A stretch of 64,000 nt of DNA from Vulcanisaeta distributa JCM 11217 (GTDB taxonomy: Archaea; Thermoproteota; Thermoprotei; Thermoproteales; Thermocladiaceae), in contig NZ_BBBJ01000005.1 in assembly GCF_001316005.1 (NCBI RefSeq), forward strand, positions 123,551-187,550, in the 5' to 3' direction. Shown piece after piece: positions 18,053-28,610 of this stretch. Position 1 is the stretch's first letter; every line of letters starts with the position of its first letter. Made by a program: the position numbers and the translations under genes. Below the pieces are notes generated by a model. That model worked only from the letters and a program-made list of their open reading frames with translations, searched no databases and was not told the DNA's origin.

Positions 18053-20739
18053 ATGCCTAAACAATGGAGGATGAACCACAAAATACTTGTACTAACTGCA
18101 ACGGCGTTAATAACGGCGCTCTTAGTGCTAGGCCTTGCTGTTAATGCCCAACAAACAATGCCATCAACGGTAAACCTATATGAAGTTACACCGACAGAGG
18201 CTGTTCAATACTTCACATCAGGTAAGATAGACATTTACTTAAACCCATTCGCGTTACCGCCCAATGTATTATCGCAGTTAAGTACGACACCTGGCATTCA
18301 GATGGTTAGCCCAGCAATAACCTCAGCTTATGACTTGCTCTTTAACCCATACCCAAGCAATACTACGTTCAACCATTTGCCTATTGGCAGTTTAGATTCC
18401 TAATGAACTACCTAGTTGATAGGCACGCAATAATAACCCAGGTCTTCTCAGGCTATGCAACACCCATGTATGACTGGCCCGGGCCCTTCGCAATAGACAG
18501 CCAGCTTTTAATCCAGCCAATGATTGTTCAAGCAAATATACACTACGACCCAACCTACGTTAATCAATCAATCTTCGCCCTCTTCCAGGCGATAAACACG
18601 ACGCCGAACTTCGACGGCATGTATAATCCGTGGGTCGGCAGGATACTATACATCAACCACGAGTGGTACTACATACCACCCAATAGCACTACGCCGCAGC
18701 CTGTCACGATAATATTCTTCATTAGGAAGGATGACCCATACAGATACGCCATTGGCCAGATGTTCATGTCAGAGCTCGAGAGCCTAGGCTTCACAGTCAA
18801 GCCAATATACGGCGACTTATCAGAGGCACTTACAATAGTCTATGGTTCTAACCCAGCACAGATGGAGTGGCAGATATACACTGAGGCCTGGACCATATAC
18901 CCAGAGCCCTGGGACACCTACGCCGGTGCCTACTTCTGCGCCTCATGGACTGGAGACATGCCAGGCTGGGGCGTGCCCGGCTATTGGCAGTACACCAACT
19001 CGACAATTGATACAATAACCATGTGGGTTGCTGAAGGCAACTTCACATCACTCCAGCAATTCGAGAGTTACTCAAAGACCGCCCTCTATGACTGCTTCCA
19101 GCAGGCCGTTAGGGTTTGGCTCGTCGCAGCCACATTCCCATATCCAATACAGAACCTAACTAACTGGATGCCCAGCATCTTCGGCCTTGAGTGGCCATTA
19201 GGCATTAAGTTCGCGTACTCAACGGCTCACCCCCCCAACGTGCTTAATGTCGGTATGTTCCACGTCAGTGAATTCCCATGGAATAACTTCGGGTGGTTCA
19301 TCTCAATAGACGCTTACTCATATGACGTCATTCAGGAGTTCACAAGCGACCCATTCGCCTTCTATAACCCATTCACCGGCGAACCAATGCCACTTAGGGG
19401 GGGTGCCTGGAACGCAATAATTAGCCCGAATGGTTCAGCGATATTCCCAGTACCACCCAATGCCGTTATTTGGAATGCGACCGCTGAGAAGTGGCAGGAT
19501 GTTGGGCCTGGACACTACGCTAAGTCCATTGTCTACCTATACTTCAACGGCACCTGGCTGGGTCAGTACTGGCAGGATGGCCAGCCAATAAGCATGGCAG
19601 ACATAATCTTCTACTACTACACATGGTTTGACCTAGCAGCTACGACAACAACTGGAGCGCCAGACTTAGGCCCCCAACCAGGCAACTGCGAGTGACGTTG
19701 GTAGTGCAATATCGCCAACCGTGAGCACCATTGTTGGCATGCAGTTCTTCCCGAACGGCACAGTGGTGATTTACGGCAACTACTGGTTCCCAGACCCCAA
19801 CTTCGTGGCCGCATACTACGCACCCGGCTTCCCGTCATTTGCCAATCCATGGGTTGTCCTAGCCCTTGAGTTTTACGCCTATCAGCAGGGTAAGTACGCA
19901 TTCACGAGCGGTGAAGCTCAATCGCTAAGTATACCGCAGGCTGACTTCAGGTCACCACAGTTCAACCAGTACCTAGCCAGTGTGCTTCAGAACTGGATTA
20001 AGACTGGGTACATATGGGATAATGGCTCATGGGCCGTAATCAACGGCTATAACTTCCTAGGTCCAAACGCAACCGCAACCGCCATACAGGACTATGAGGA
20101 CGCACTCAACTTCTACAACACCTATGGCAACTTCTGGATTAGTAATGGGCCATACATACTCAAGAGCATAACCACTGTGACACCGCAATCAGCAATACTG
20201 GTTAGATGGAGTGGCTACCCATACAACTACACGTATTGGTTCAACCAGGTCTTCGTTAAGTTAGGCGTAACCTCAGTACCCATTAATCTAATACCTAGTA
20301 TAACCTCGGTATCACCAACTACAATAACCGCAAACACCACGGCGTCATTAACGGTCAGCGTGAGTGCTGTTGGCAACCCAGAGGCTTATGTGTACCTGAT
20401 TAACCCAGCCACTGGCAGATTGTCTATGAGACCTTCGCATCCTCGACAACGCCAGGTACGTTGACGGTGACGATACCGAGCAACGTAACCGCAACACTAA
20501 CGCCAGGAACCTACGAACTATTACTATACGCATTCACAAACGTAGTCACGATACCCGTTCAGTACGTAACATCACTAACAGTCTCACCTCCACCGCCGCC
20601 TCCACCGCCTCCACCACCGCCACCTAAGGTTACGAAGCCGCCTACAGTGAGCACAACATTATTAATTGCCATAATAGTAATTATAGTTGTAATAATAATT
20701 GCAATAGGCGCCTGGTTGGCTGTTAGAAGGAGGAAATAA
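18053..20739 (+). CDS. ABC importer solute-binding protein (family 5), frameshifted
   Basis: A lipid- or membrane-anchored binding protein of the dipeptide/oligopeptide/oligosaccharide type. A signal segment (residues 10-32) is followed by MNYLVDRHAIITQVFSGYA, the family 5 signature, and aromatic-rich glycan-binding-like stretches. The C terminus has a run of 13 Pro and one transmembrane helix ending VRRRK, a common crenarchaeal anchor. Frames break near 18390, at 19671-19675 (five C; four give DLGPNQATASDV) and near 20420 (VYETFASSTTPGT). Joined length is about 890 residues. It leads the permease and ATPase genes. Confidence 0.8.
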
Positions 20740-20816
20740 TTATTTTTGTAAAAATTTAATCCCTTAAAAATTATTTTCTTATATTTATTCTAGATTGACC
20801 TACATAACGTTAGTAA

Positions 20817-20828
20817 GGCTTAAATAAC
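20817..20828 (+). promoter_or_regulatory. TATA-like box of the permease genes
   Basis: ggcttaaataac is centred 29 bases before ATG 20851. The preceding 20740-20800 stretch is T-rich (ttatttttg, ttattttctt) and may end the binding-protein transcript. Confidence 0.45.
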
Positions 20829-20850
20829 GCAAGGATTCTCTTCAAGTTCG

Positions 20851-21966
20851 ATGGGTCTTGCGAGGACACTTGCTGTTAGGGCTGCGACACTCGTCGTTCT
20901 GCTATTCATAGTACTCTTTGTAATATCCTTTGCCCTGGCAGGTCCTGCGTCGAAGATTCTTAAGGATGAGATAATGATGGAGACGAAGTCGATAATAATG
21001 CACTTAATGCTTCATGGTCACTACAACTCAACGCAGATACAGCAGTTACAGACTCAGATAATGACTGAGTTGGAGAATGCCTATGGCCTTAATAAACCGC
21101 CTGCAATTAGGACGCTTTACATAATGTATAATATGATTGTCTTTAATTGGGGGGGTTATTCATACTTCCCAAGTGAGTATGGCAATATTGGTGGTGGTAA
21201 GGTTGTTGATATAATACTGTCGCGCTGCCTGGAACAATACTTCTCGATACATTTGGCATATTATTAAGTGCCTTCATAGGGATTGAGATAGGGCTTAGGT
21301 CAGCCCTTAAGTATGGATCAAAGACTGATAGGGCTGTAATGTACTATGCGGCCTTAGCTAATGGTATACCTCAGTGGTGGCTTGGCATTGTCATGCTACT
21401 AGTATTCTCATTCTACTTAGCGCAGATTCACTCACCAATCTACTTCCCAACAGGTGGTATAATAAGCCCTAAGTACTATGAGCTATGGCTAACAGACCCT
21501 GCCAAGGTATTCACAATACCGCAGGCGGTTCTCGACTTACTATGGCACTTCACATTACCCTTAATAACAGTGTTAATAATCAATATTGGTGGTTGGGCGT
21601 ACTTCGCAAGGACCGTCGTACTTAACATTTCCCAGGAGGACTTCGTGACCTTCGCAAAAATTAAGGGGTTACCCGAGAGCCATGTGGTGAATAGGTACAT
21701 ACTCAGGCCTGCAGCGCCGTCAATATTAACGAGCATATTCATAACAATACCATTCATAATATTTGGCGGCTTCCTAGTCACAGAGATGGTGTTCCATTGG
21801 TGGGGGGTTGGGCTACGTATATAACATAGCAATTGTTGGTTCCCCCCCAACACCTGATCTACCTGTCGTGGTTGCGTTGACTTACGCCTCGACGCTGCTT
21901 TATATCGTGATAATATTCATAATGGAAATTGTTTATATAATGCTTGACCCAAGGCTAAGGGAATAA
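20851..21966 (+). CDS. ABC importer permease, DppB type, frameshifted
   Basis: Inner-membrane subunit. After one helix (residues 10-30) comes an external domain of about 90 residues, then the permease core with FARTVVLNISQEDFVTFAKI, the EAA-type loop, and ILRPAAPSILTSIFITIPF. Breaks occur near 21235 (SRLPGTILLDTFGIL) and at the six G of 21792-21797, where five restore GLGYVYNIAIVGS. Stop TAA 21964-21966. Confidence 0.8.
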
Positions 21967-21976
21967 GGTGATAGGC

Positions 21977-23398
21977 ATGGCCAAAAAGCAGCGTGAGTTT
22001 AGGATTCTTGGAATGACACCTGGTGAAATCGTTAGGGAGTTCTTCTCATCAAGTACCGGTAAGGTGGCTGCCGCATTATTCATAATCCTGATTGTAGTAT
22101 CAATATACGCACTCATAGTATTGCCGCCAAATTTCGCGAAGATATGGAATAACCCAAAGTATTGGCAGTTAAACCCGCAGTATGCGCCGCCTGCCTGGAT
22201 TGACTCAATAATAGGTCCTGTATATTCACCGCAGATTTACGTTCATGATTACACATTCACAGTCCAGCAACAGAGTGGAATTACCTATATTACAGTCACG
22301 TTCAGCGTTGATTATGAGTATGATAAGCCATGGAATGAGTTATTCATTGTAGTAAATAACCCAGCCATATATAGCATGTCTCAACCTCCTGTGGTGTCAA
22401 TAACAGTTTATAGGCCTGACGGTAGCAAGATAACACTTGGCCCATTACCTATTAACACGAGGGTGACGACGCTCGGTGTGACTCCAGAGGTTGTGAGTCA
22501 AGTCAACCTATTCTATAGTGAGGAATACCACATAAGCAGTGTTGTACCTACTGGGCAATCTGCAACGCCGTATCTATTCTATACCGTTAATGATGGTAAG
22601 TTAGTGCCGTTGAAGGGACCATATAAGTTCGTCATGGTGTTTTACGTATTTTCACAAAACTCAACAGTAATTAATAAGGAGGACCTTGAAATAGTGCTTC
22701 AGGGACAGATCTACGGCTTGATGGGTACTGATAATGAGGGTCATGACCTATGGCTCGGCCTACTTGCGGGCTTCCCAATAGACCTTGCGGTTGGTCTCCT
22801 CTCTGCATTAATAATAGTGGTTATAGCTGTGGTAATCGGCATCGTGGCCGGATTTTATGGAGGGCTTGTTGATGAGTCCTTAATGAGACTTACGGACTTC
22901 GTGATATTATTGCCAGCCTTCCCATTGCTAATCGTCTTCTCAGTCCTGTTCGGCTGGAGTATTTGGGATGCCGTTGTGTTCCTAGCAATTGTGTCCTGGG
23001 GTGCATCGGCTAGGATTATTAGGGCAATGATAATGCAAATAAGGAGCGCCCAATACATAGAATCAGCAGTGATTGCAGGGGGGGCGAGCAGGATGTGGAT
23101 ATTGAGGAACCACATATTACCCCAGATAATTCCGTACATACTGTATCTACTCGTCACGAACGTACCTGGCGCAATACTGACTCTGGCATCCATAAACTTC
23201 CTCGGCCTAGCAGGCTCTGAGTATCCAACGTGGGGGGGTATGCTCCTGTACTACGCCGATGAATTCGGTGCATTAACATCTGGTTACTGGTGGTGGGTTA
23301 TACCGCCAGGTTTGCTCGTTGCTTTCGTGGCAGTAGTATTTATATTAACTGCGATGGCCTCGGAACCCGTAGTCAATCCAAGGCTTAGGTATGGGTGA
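21977..23398 (+). CDS. ABC importer permease, DppC type
   Basis: Intact permease. One N-terminal helix is followed by an unusually long external domain (about residues 55-240), then the core: GTDNEGHDLWLGLLAGFPID, GFYGGLVDESLMRLTDFVI and the EAA loop AQYIESAVIAGGASRMWILR. GGTGA-like sequence at 21966-21971 favours ATG 21977 over GTG 21968. It follows DppB by about 10 bases. Confidence 0.85.
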   Translation: MAKKQREFRILGMTPGEIVREFFSSSTGKVAAALFIILIVVSIYALIVLPPNFAKIWNNPKYWQLNPQYAPPAWIDSIIGPVYSPQIYVHDYTFTVQQQSGITYITVTFSVDYEYDKPWNELFIVVNNPAIYSMSQPPVVSITVYRPDGSKITLGPLPINTRVTTLGVTPEVVSQVNLFYSEEYHISSVVPTGQSATPYLFYTVNDGKLVPLKGPYKFVMVFYVFSQNSTVINKEDLEIVLQGQIYGLMGTDNEGHDLWLGLLAGFPIDLAVGLLSALIIVVIAVVIGIVAGFYGGLVDESLMRLTDFVILLPAFPLLIVFSVLFGWSIWDAVVFLAIVSWGASARIIRAMIMQIRSAQYIESAVIAGGASRMWILRNHILPQIIPYILYLLVTNVPGAILTLASINFLGLAGSEYPTWGGMLLYYADEFGALTSGYWWWVIPPGLLVAFVAVVFILTAMASEPVVNPRLRYG

Positions 23399-23403
23399 TG
23401 AGT

Positions 23404-24382
23404 ATGGCATTGCTCGAGGTTAGAAACGCAAGGCTTTACTACACGACTACTAAGGGCATTGTTAAGGCCGTTGATAATGTGTCTTTTGAGCTAAATGAGG
23501 GGGAGACCTTAGCGTCGTGGGCGAGTCCGGCAGTGGTAAGTCAACACTAGCTAAGTTACTCGTTAGGGTTTGGGAGAGGAATGTGTCACTTGTTGATGGT
23601 GATGTTTACCTTGACGGTAAGGAGGTTCTCCACATACCTGAGGAGGAGTTTAGGAGGGAGATTAGGTGGAAGAAAATTGCCATGGTACCTCAAGCATCAA
23701 TGAATGCCCTAAACCCAGTAATAAGAATTGGCGATCAAATGATTGAACACTGCTGCTACAGGGAACTAACAGGGATGAAGCGTTGAAGATGGCTATGGAT
23801 GCGCTGGAATCCGTTGGGTTACCCAGGGACACCGTGAACAGATATCCGCACCAACTCAGTGGTGGTATGAAGCAGAGGGTCATAATAGCCATGGCAATAA
23901 TGGCCCATCCCAAAATAGTCATTCTCGACGAACCAACGTCAGCCCTTGACGTAATAACACAGGCGAACATAATGAACCTACTTAAGAAGCTTAAGTGGGA
24001 GTACAAGCTATCATACATATTCATAACTCATGACCTAGCATTAGCGAGCGAGCTCGCAGACTCAGTCGCCATAATGTATGCCGGTAAGATTGTGGAAATC
24101 GGCGGTGCAGAGGATATTTATGGAAACCCGAGCCACCCGTACACCCAGGGATTAATATCTAGCGTGCCAACGCTAAGGGTTGATAAGACCTTATCGTTCA
24201 TACCTGGTGAGGTGCCGAGTCTAATAAACCCACCACCTGGCTGTAGATTTCACCCAAGATGCCCATTCTATAGGGATAGGGATTATCTAAAGGGTCTTTG
24301 TGATGCTAAGGAGCCACCAATGATAGAACTCGAGGGTAAGGCCAGTAGGAAGCATCTCGTGGCCTGTTGGTTATATAAATAA
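23404..24382 (+). CDS. ABC importer ATPase, DppD type, frameshifted
   Basis: Nucleotide-binding subunit. Walker A is GESGSGKST, the signature LSGGMKQRV, Walker B VILDEPTSALD and the switch His ITHD. The C-terminal oligopeptide-type tail, PPGCRFHPRCPF plus later Cys, is present. One-base shifts occur near 23512 (GETLA-VVGESG) and near 23750. Joined length about 325 residues. GGTGA precedes ATG 23404. Confidence 0.85.
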
Positions 24383-24420
24383 TTTATACGCAAATAAATT
24401 ATAAATGCAAATATAGGTTA

Positions 24421-24431
24421 GATTTTTAAAC
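24421..24431 (+). promoter_or_regulatory. TATA-like box of the DppF ATPase
   Basis: gatttttaaac is centred 30 bases before ATG 24457, so this ATPase may have its own leaderless transcript. Confidence 0.45.
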
Positions 24432-24456
24432 AATCCCTGAAAGGCATAATCGCTAT

Positions 24457-25473
24457 ATGCCTGAGGTATTTGAGGATACGCCATGGGTTAGGAAAGATAG
24501 TCTTGTCGTTGCCCATAGATTAAGGACATACTATACAATAAAGCCAGGCTTATTTGCAAAGCCGAGATACGTTAAGGCTGTTGATGATATTAGCCTAAGC
24601 ATTGATAGAGGCATTACATTAGCTATCGTTGGTGAGTCTGGTAGTGGTAAGACAACGCTGGGCAGGACACTCATTAGGCTCCTCGAACCCATATCTGGCG
24701 AGATTTACTTTGATGGTAATGATATAACGCACATGAAGGAGGAGGAGTTGAAAAGGATAGGATTTAGAAGGAGGGTTAGCATGGTGTTCCAAGACCCATA
24801 CTCAAGCCTCAATCCATTCCACAGTATCCACTTCATACTCGAGGAACCACTCATGGTACAGGGAGTAGCCAGGGAGGAGAGGGAAGAAAGAATATACAGG
24901 GCTCTCGAGGAGGTTAAGTTAACGCCACCTGAGGACTTCATCAATAAGTACCCACACATGCTCAGTGGTGGGCAGAGACAGAGAATTGCGATCGCTAGGG
25001 CCATAATAACTAATCCTGACTTCATAGTTGCTGATGAGCCTGTCTCAATGCTCGATGCTTCAATAAGGGTTGAGATACTGACAATACTTAAGGATATTCA
25101 ACAGAGGCATAAGATGGCATTCATGTACATAACTCACGACATATCAACTGCGAAGTACTTCAGTGATTACATACTAATAATGTATGCAGGTCAATTCGCT
25201 GAGTATGGCCCATTCAGGGATGTAGTTAAGAATCCACTTCATCCCTATGCTCAATCACTTATTGAGGCAATACCGGACCCGGACCCAAGTAATAGGCTGA
25301 GGGAGAGGAAGGTAGCTCCCGGCGAACCACCTAACCTAGTTAATCCACCAAGTGGTTGCAGATTCCACCCGAGATGTCCGTTTGCAATGGATATTTGCAA
25401 GAAGCAGGAGCCACCAGTTGTTGAGGCGAGGCCTGGCGTATTCGTTAAGTGCTGGCTCTACGTCAAAAGGTAA
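24457..25473 (+). CDS. ABC importer ATPase, DppF type
   Basis: Complete 338-residue second ATPase. Walker A GESGSGKTT, signature LSGGQRQRIA, Walker B FIVADEPVSMLD, switch ITHD, and the family tail PSGCRFHPRCPFAMDIC. With the binding protein, DppB, DppC and DppD it completes a five-part importer. Confidence 0.9.
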   Translation: MPEVFEDTPWVRKDSLVVAHRLRTYYTIKPGLFAKPRYVKAVDDISLSIDRGITLAIVGESGSGKTTLGRTLIRLLEPISGEIYFDGNDITHMKEEELKRIGFRRRVSMVFQDPYSSLNPFHSIHFILEEPLMVQGVAREEREERIYRALEEVKLTPPEDFINKYPHMLSGGQRQRIAIARAIITNPDFIVADEPVSMLDASIRVEILTILKDIQQRHKMAFMYITHDISTAKYFSDYILIMYAGQFAEYGPFRDVVKNPLHPYAQSLIEAIPDPDPSNRLRERKVAPGEPPNLVNPPSGCRFHPRCPFAMDICKKQEPPVVEARPGVFVKCWLYVKR

Positions 25474-25520
25474 TGACTAGAGGCACAAAGCATTTTAATA
25501 TCAACATACTTAATGCCGTA

Positions 25521-26015
25521 ATGTCCATATCAGGAGAATTGCTTAAGGCGGTAATGAGGAATTACCCGACCGGCGTCACGATAGTGACCACGGTGTATAA
25601 CAATGAGTATTACGGATTAACAGTTAACTCCTTCACGTCATTATCACTCGATCCACCATTAGTACTTATAGCAATTGATAAGAGGTTAGCTAGTCATGAA
25701 GCCATTGATAAGTCAAATGTTTATGCCGTTAACATACTACCTGATGATATGAAGGACCTAGCCATTAAATTCGCCACTGCGCCAAGGGAGGAGAGGTTTA
25801 GGGGGTTGAGAATTAGGACTGCAAAGACCGGCTCGCCGATAATTGAGGGTGCAATTGCCTATCTCGATTGTAAAGTGGTTGCTAAGTATCCAGGTGGTGA
25901 CCACACAATATTTATTGGGGAGGTTGTTGATGCCCAGGTAATGAGTAGTAAATTGCCATTGATATACTATAATAGGGGTTATTACAGCATTAGGCAGGCA
26001 ACACCGCTACAGTGA
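25521..26015 (+). CDS. Flavin reductase-domain protein
   Basis: A 164-residue FMN-binding split-barrel protein like HpaC/RutF. YPTGVTIVTTVYNNEYYGLT and NSFTSLSLDPPLVLIAID are the diagnostic blocks; HTIFIGEVVDA is near the end. ATG 25521 is chosen because a TATA-like gcattttaata is 28 bases upstream; the longer frame from 25449 would overlap DppF. Partner enzyme unknown. Confidence 0.75.
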   Translation: MSISGELLKAVMRNYPTGVTIVTTVYNNEYYGLTVNSFTSLSLDPPLVLIAIDKRLASHEAIDKSNVYAVNILPDDMKDLAIKFATAPREERFRGLRIRTAKTGSPIIEGAIAYLDCKVVAKYPGGDHTIFIGEVVDAQVMSSKLPLIYYNRGYYSIRQATPLQ

Positions 26016-26042
26016 ATGTTATAAAGCAATTTAAGCCGGGAA

Positions 26043-26426
26043 TTACACATATCGCGGGTGATGATGGGTATCAAAACTGAGCCGTGAGGATCTCACGACG
26101 AGCTGATCATTGCTCAAGAAATTCATTAAATAAATAGGGCACTGAGCTGCTATCGCCAGGGCCTTCCTCATCGTACCCGTCACCTTAACAGTAATGACCG
26201 CAGCATCACTTCCCCTACCAACCATTATTACTGCCGACCTTAGGTACTTAAGCAGGTTATTAGGTACTTGAATAACCAGCCTGCCCTTACCATCGTATTT
26301 CGCTATTATCCTCAACTCAAAGCCAATGGCATCCCTGCCCGCGAAGACCCGGAACCAATTATTTAACTCGGAAATTACACTGTCAATGAGTTCCCTCGGG
26401 TAAACATCTATTATCACGTACCTCAT
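26043..26426 (-). CDS. rnp2: RNase P protein Pop5 (Rnp2)
   Basis: A protein subunit of archaeal RNase P. MRYVIIDVYPRELIDSVISE at the N terminus and VKVTGTMRKALAIA near the end (family SGTI-kka) identify Pop5. Length 127 residues is normal, but the last 20 residues with DTHHHPRYV are read through the antisense of the guide RNA candidate and may be unconserved. Its start overlaps the Rpp30 stop by 4 bases. Confidence 0.75.
   Translation of the reverse strand: MRYVIIDVYPRELIDSVISELNNWFRVFAGRDAIGFELRIIAKYDGKGRLVIQVPNNLLKYLRSAVIMVGRGSDAAVITVKVTGTMRKALAIAAQCPIYLMNFLSNDQLVVRSSRLSFDTHHHPRYV
26058..26106 (+). ncRNA. C/D-box guide RNA candidate
   Basis: Box C gtgatga (26058-26064), 12 bases, D' ctga (26077-26080), 3 bases, C' gtgagga (26084-26090, one departure), 12 bases, box D ctga (26103-26106). 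Both spacers have the length used by archaeal 2'-O-methylation guides. The D guide tctcacgacg (26091-26100) is a perfect 10-base complement of CGUCGUGAGA, a near-universal 23S rRNA segment downstream of the peptidyl-transferase loop; the N+5 rule points to the U in GUCGUG. A TATA-like aatttaagcc (26029-26038) lies upstream. It overlaps the 3' end of pop5 in antisense. Confidence 0.7.
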
Positions 26427-27019
26427 AGGCAGATACCTCTCCTGTATAATGCATCAGCAATTACCTCATATGGGTTATCACTAATCAGGGGGGGCTTGGC
26501 ATTAACGTTTGTTAATACCTCTATTAATTTCATGACATCCCTAGGATTCCTAACATCGGATACCCTGCCTATACCCTGCGACACTATTATCCTAAGGCCA
26601 TCGATCGTTGAATACTCATTAATGACATCTCTCAGAAATGCAAGTCCACTCTCGCCATCGTTCACTATTGGGTTTATCACTAACTCCAATGCCTTACCCT
26701 CCCTAGCCATAACCCTGGCCTGATCCTTAGATGGTAGGATGCTCCTATTAACCTCGTTAATCGTTATTACATCAACCCGATCATCACTTATTAACTTATT
26801 AAGTACGAACCTACTCCATGGAATCACAGACACCAAGTCAAAGCTCCTATACATCCTAATCTTCCAGGCACTCCTCTGCGTAATTACGAGCTTCCTAAAG
26901 GTGGGTATCTCCTCAACATCATTACCACCAACCACCAGCGCCGCTATGCCATAACCAAGTGCCTTGAGAAGCCTAATCAACTTCCTATCCGTAGAGCTAA
27001 GGTGTAGCTCCACAAACAT
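26423..27019 (-). CDS. rnp3: RNase P protein Rpp30 (Rnp3)
   Basis: TIM-barrel-like RNase P subunit that pairs with Pop5. The last block, GLRIIVSQGIGRVSDVRNPR then DVMKLIEVL, is the Rpp30 signature (isSgA, r-P-D), and alternating strands and helices fit the rest. About 198 residues. It follows the COG1325 gene by 9 bases and is one gene of the exosome-type cluster. Confidence 0.75.
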   Translation of the reverse strand: MFVELHLSSTDRKLIRLLKALGYGIAALVVGGNDVEEIPTFRKLVITQRSAWKIRMYRSFDLVSVIPWSRFVLNKLISDDRVDVITINEVNRSILPSKDQARVMAREGKALELVINPIVNDGESGLAFLRDVINEYSTIDGLRIIVSQGIGRVSDVRNPRDVMKLIEVLTNVNAKPPLISDNPYEVIADALYRRGICL

Positions 27020-27028
27020 TATAAATGC

Positions 27029-27438
27029 TCACTTACAAACCTCATTAATAAACTGCACGGCATCAACACCAGTAACCCTGACCCTAACCCTAATCACATC
27101 ATCCCCCCCATCACTAAGCACGATACGGCTCATCACAAACTCCTGCTTATCAAGCCTAAGGAAGACATTACCAGAATCATCAACCCTACTCTCAAGGTCC
27201 TTAATAGGTAATCCTTATTCACCAGCGACGAGCATATGGACTTAATAATACTCATAGCCAGGTCCTTATCCTTAATAGTTGATTGAATCCTATATATTGG
27301 ATTGCCATAATGTCCATAAAGCACCTCAATCACTATTGGCGCTTTATCAGTTAATAACTTCATTAGATGAGTAATGGCTTTATCCAGATCCTCAGTCGCG
27401 TGTATATTAACCTCAAGATCTAATTGACTAATGGCCAT
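27029..27438 (-). CDS. COG1325 exosome-cluster RNA-binding protein, frameshifted
   Basis: [20 protein letters not shown] and [14 protein letters not shown] match the small COG1325 family encoded in the archaeal exosome superoperon. After a one-base shift near 27200 the other frame gives [20 protein letters not shown], the conserved RLDKQ end, and a TGA at 27029. Length about 136 residues. ATG 27438. Confidence 0.75.
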
Positions 27439-28035
27439 AAAAAGTAGGGATTCACGACTGCTGAGATTGAGACTGCTCAGCCTCTTCCTTAACCTCTCAA
27501 TTAACCTTCTCTGCCTCTCCCTCAACCTTCTCCTTCTACGCCCCCCCTCTCTATCCTCCTTACCAACAAGCCAGGCAAAGTCTGGATCACTCCTGATGGC
27601 TGGGTGGCTTGGATCCACGAGTATCACCTCATACCACACGTACGTTCCATCCTCACCAACCCAGTATGAACCAAGAACCTCCATATTCGGGTGCTTCCTG
27701 GCAGCCCTTTCCTCAGCGATTAATTGAAGCTCTTACTGGTTGTTATTCCATAGACGCCCATCCTCTTCGGTCTCCTCCCACTATTAGGTCTCCTCCTGTT
27801 AAATGGACCCCCCCTCCTAAGCCTAACCCTAACGACTATTATCCCCCCCTGCTTAGCCTTATAACCATACTGCCTAGCCTTGTTAATCCTAGTTGGCTTC
27901 TCAACCCTAACGATGGATGGCTCCCTACGCCACTCTATCAACCTCTGCTTCATTACCACATCCCAAATCCAGCTATCCCTAGCCCCCCCCAGCCCACGCC
28001 TCAGCCAAATAGTGGTAAAGTCCCCCCCTCGCCAT
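27439..28035 (-). CDS. rpl15e: Ribosomal protein eL15, frameshifted
   Basis: [58 protein letters not shown] and [10 protein letters not shown] are unmistakable eL15. Breaks are at the eight C of 27982-27990 and near 27720 (KSFN, expected [16 protein letters not shown]). AKQGG and RRGGPFN each have one Gly more than the nearly invariant family motif, at G7 runs. The exact C terminus is unclear because another run at 27541 may be wrong. Confidence 0.85.
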
Positions 28036-28072
28036 CAAGACCTGGCTGTGAGTGGGTATTAAAAACATTATG

Positions 28073-28610
28073 CTAGCCAAGCGCGTTTTCACAAGGTCTC
28101 CTCAAGTCAAAGGCCAAGTCCCTCAATACATTACTTTCAACTCCACTTTCCTTGAGCGACACCTCTCTAAGCGCTATTGAAAGAAGCACGGCAGTATCCA
28201 TGTCCTGATATGCATTAATAAGCCTAGCCAACTCATTAAATAAATCCCTCAACCTAACTATTAGGTAATCACCAAATAAAACATACTCATTACCCATACC
28301 ATACAACTCACCAATTAATCGCCTACCCCTATCAGTAACCTTAACAACGGTCCTCCCATTCACGGTCCCCCAACTCAACCAAGCCCTCATTAATCAATTC
28401 GCTTAAGTCCTTCAGAACCGACCTACTAATAATTGGTGGATTCTCAAATACGTACCTAACAACATGCGATGCCAAGTAGGTCATTAACAATAGCCTGTAG
28501 AGGGTTATTGAGGATCCTCTTGAGTGCCAGGCAATAAATAGTAACGCGTACTTACTAGGTAACGCCTTAAACCTGCCACGCCCCCCCACATTAACCTCTG
28601 GGAGCATCAT
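28073..28610 (-). CDS. Winged-helix-like protein, unknown function, frameshifted
   Basis: Two frames, joined near 28365, give about 178 residues. The middle, VLKDLSELINEGLVELG followed by TVVKVTDRGRRLIGELY, looks like a winged-helix domain; the rest is helical. ATG 28610 overlaps the THUMP-SPOUT stop (ATGA), so the two are probably co-translated. No known family recognised. Confidence 0.5.
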
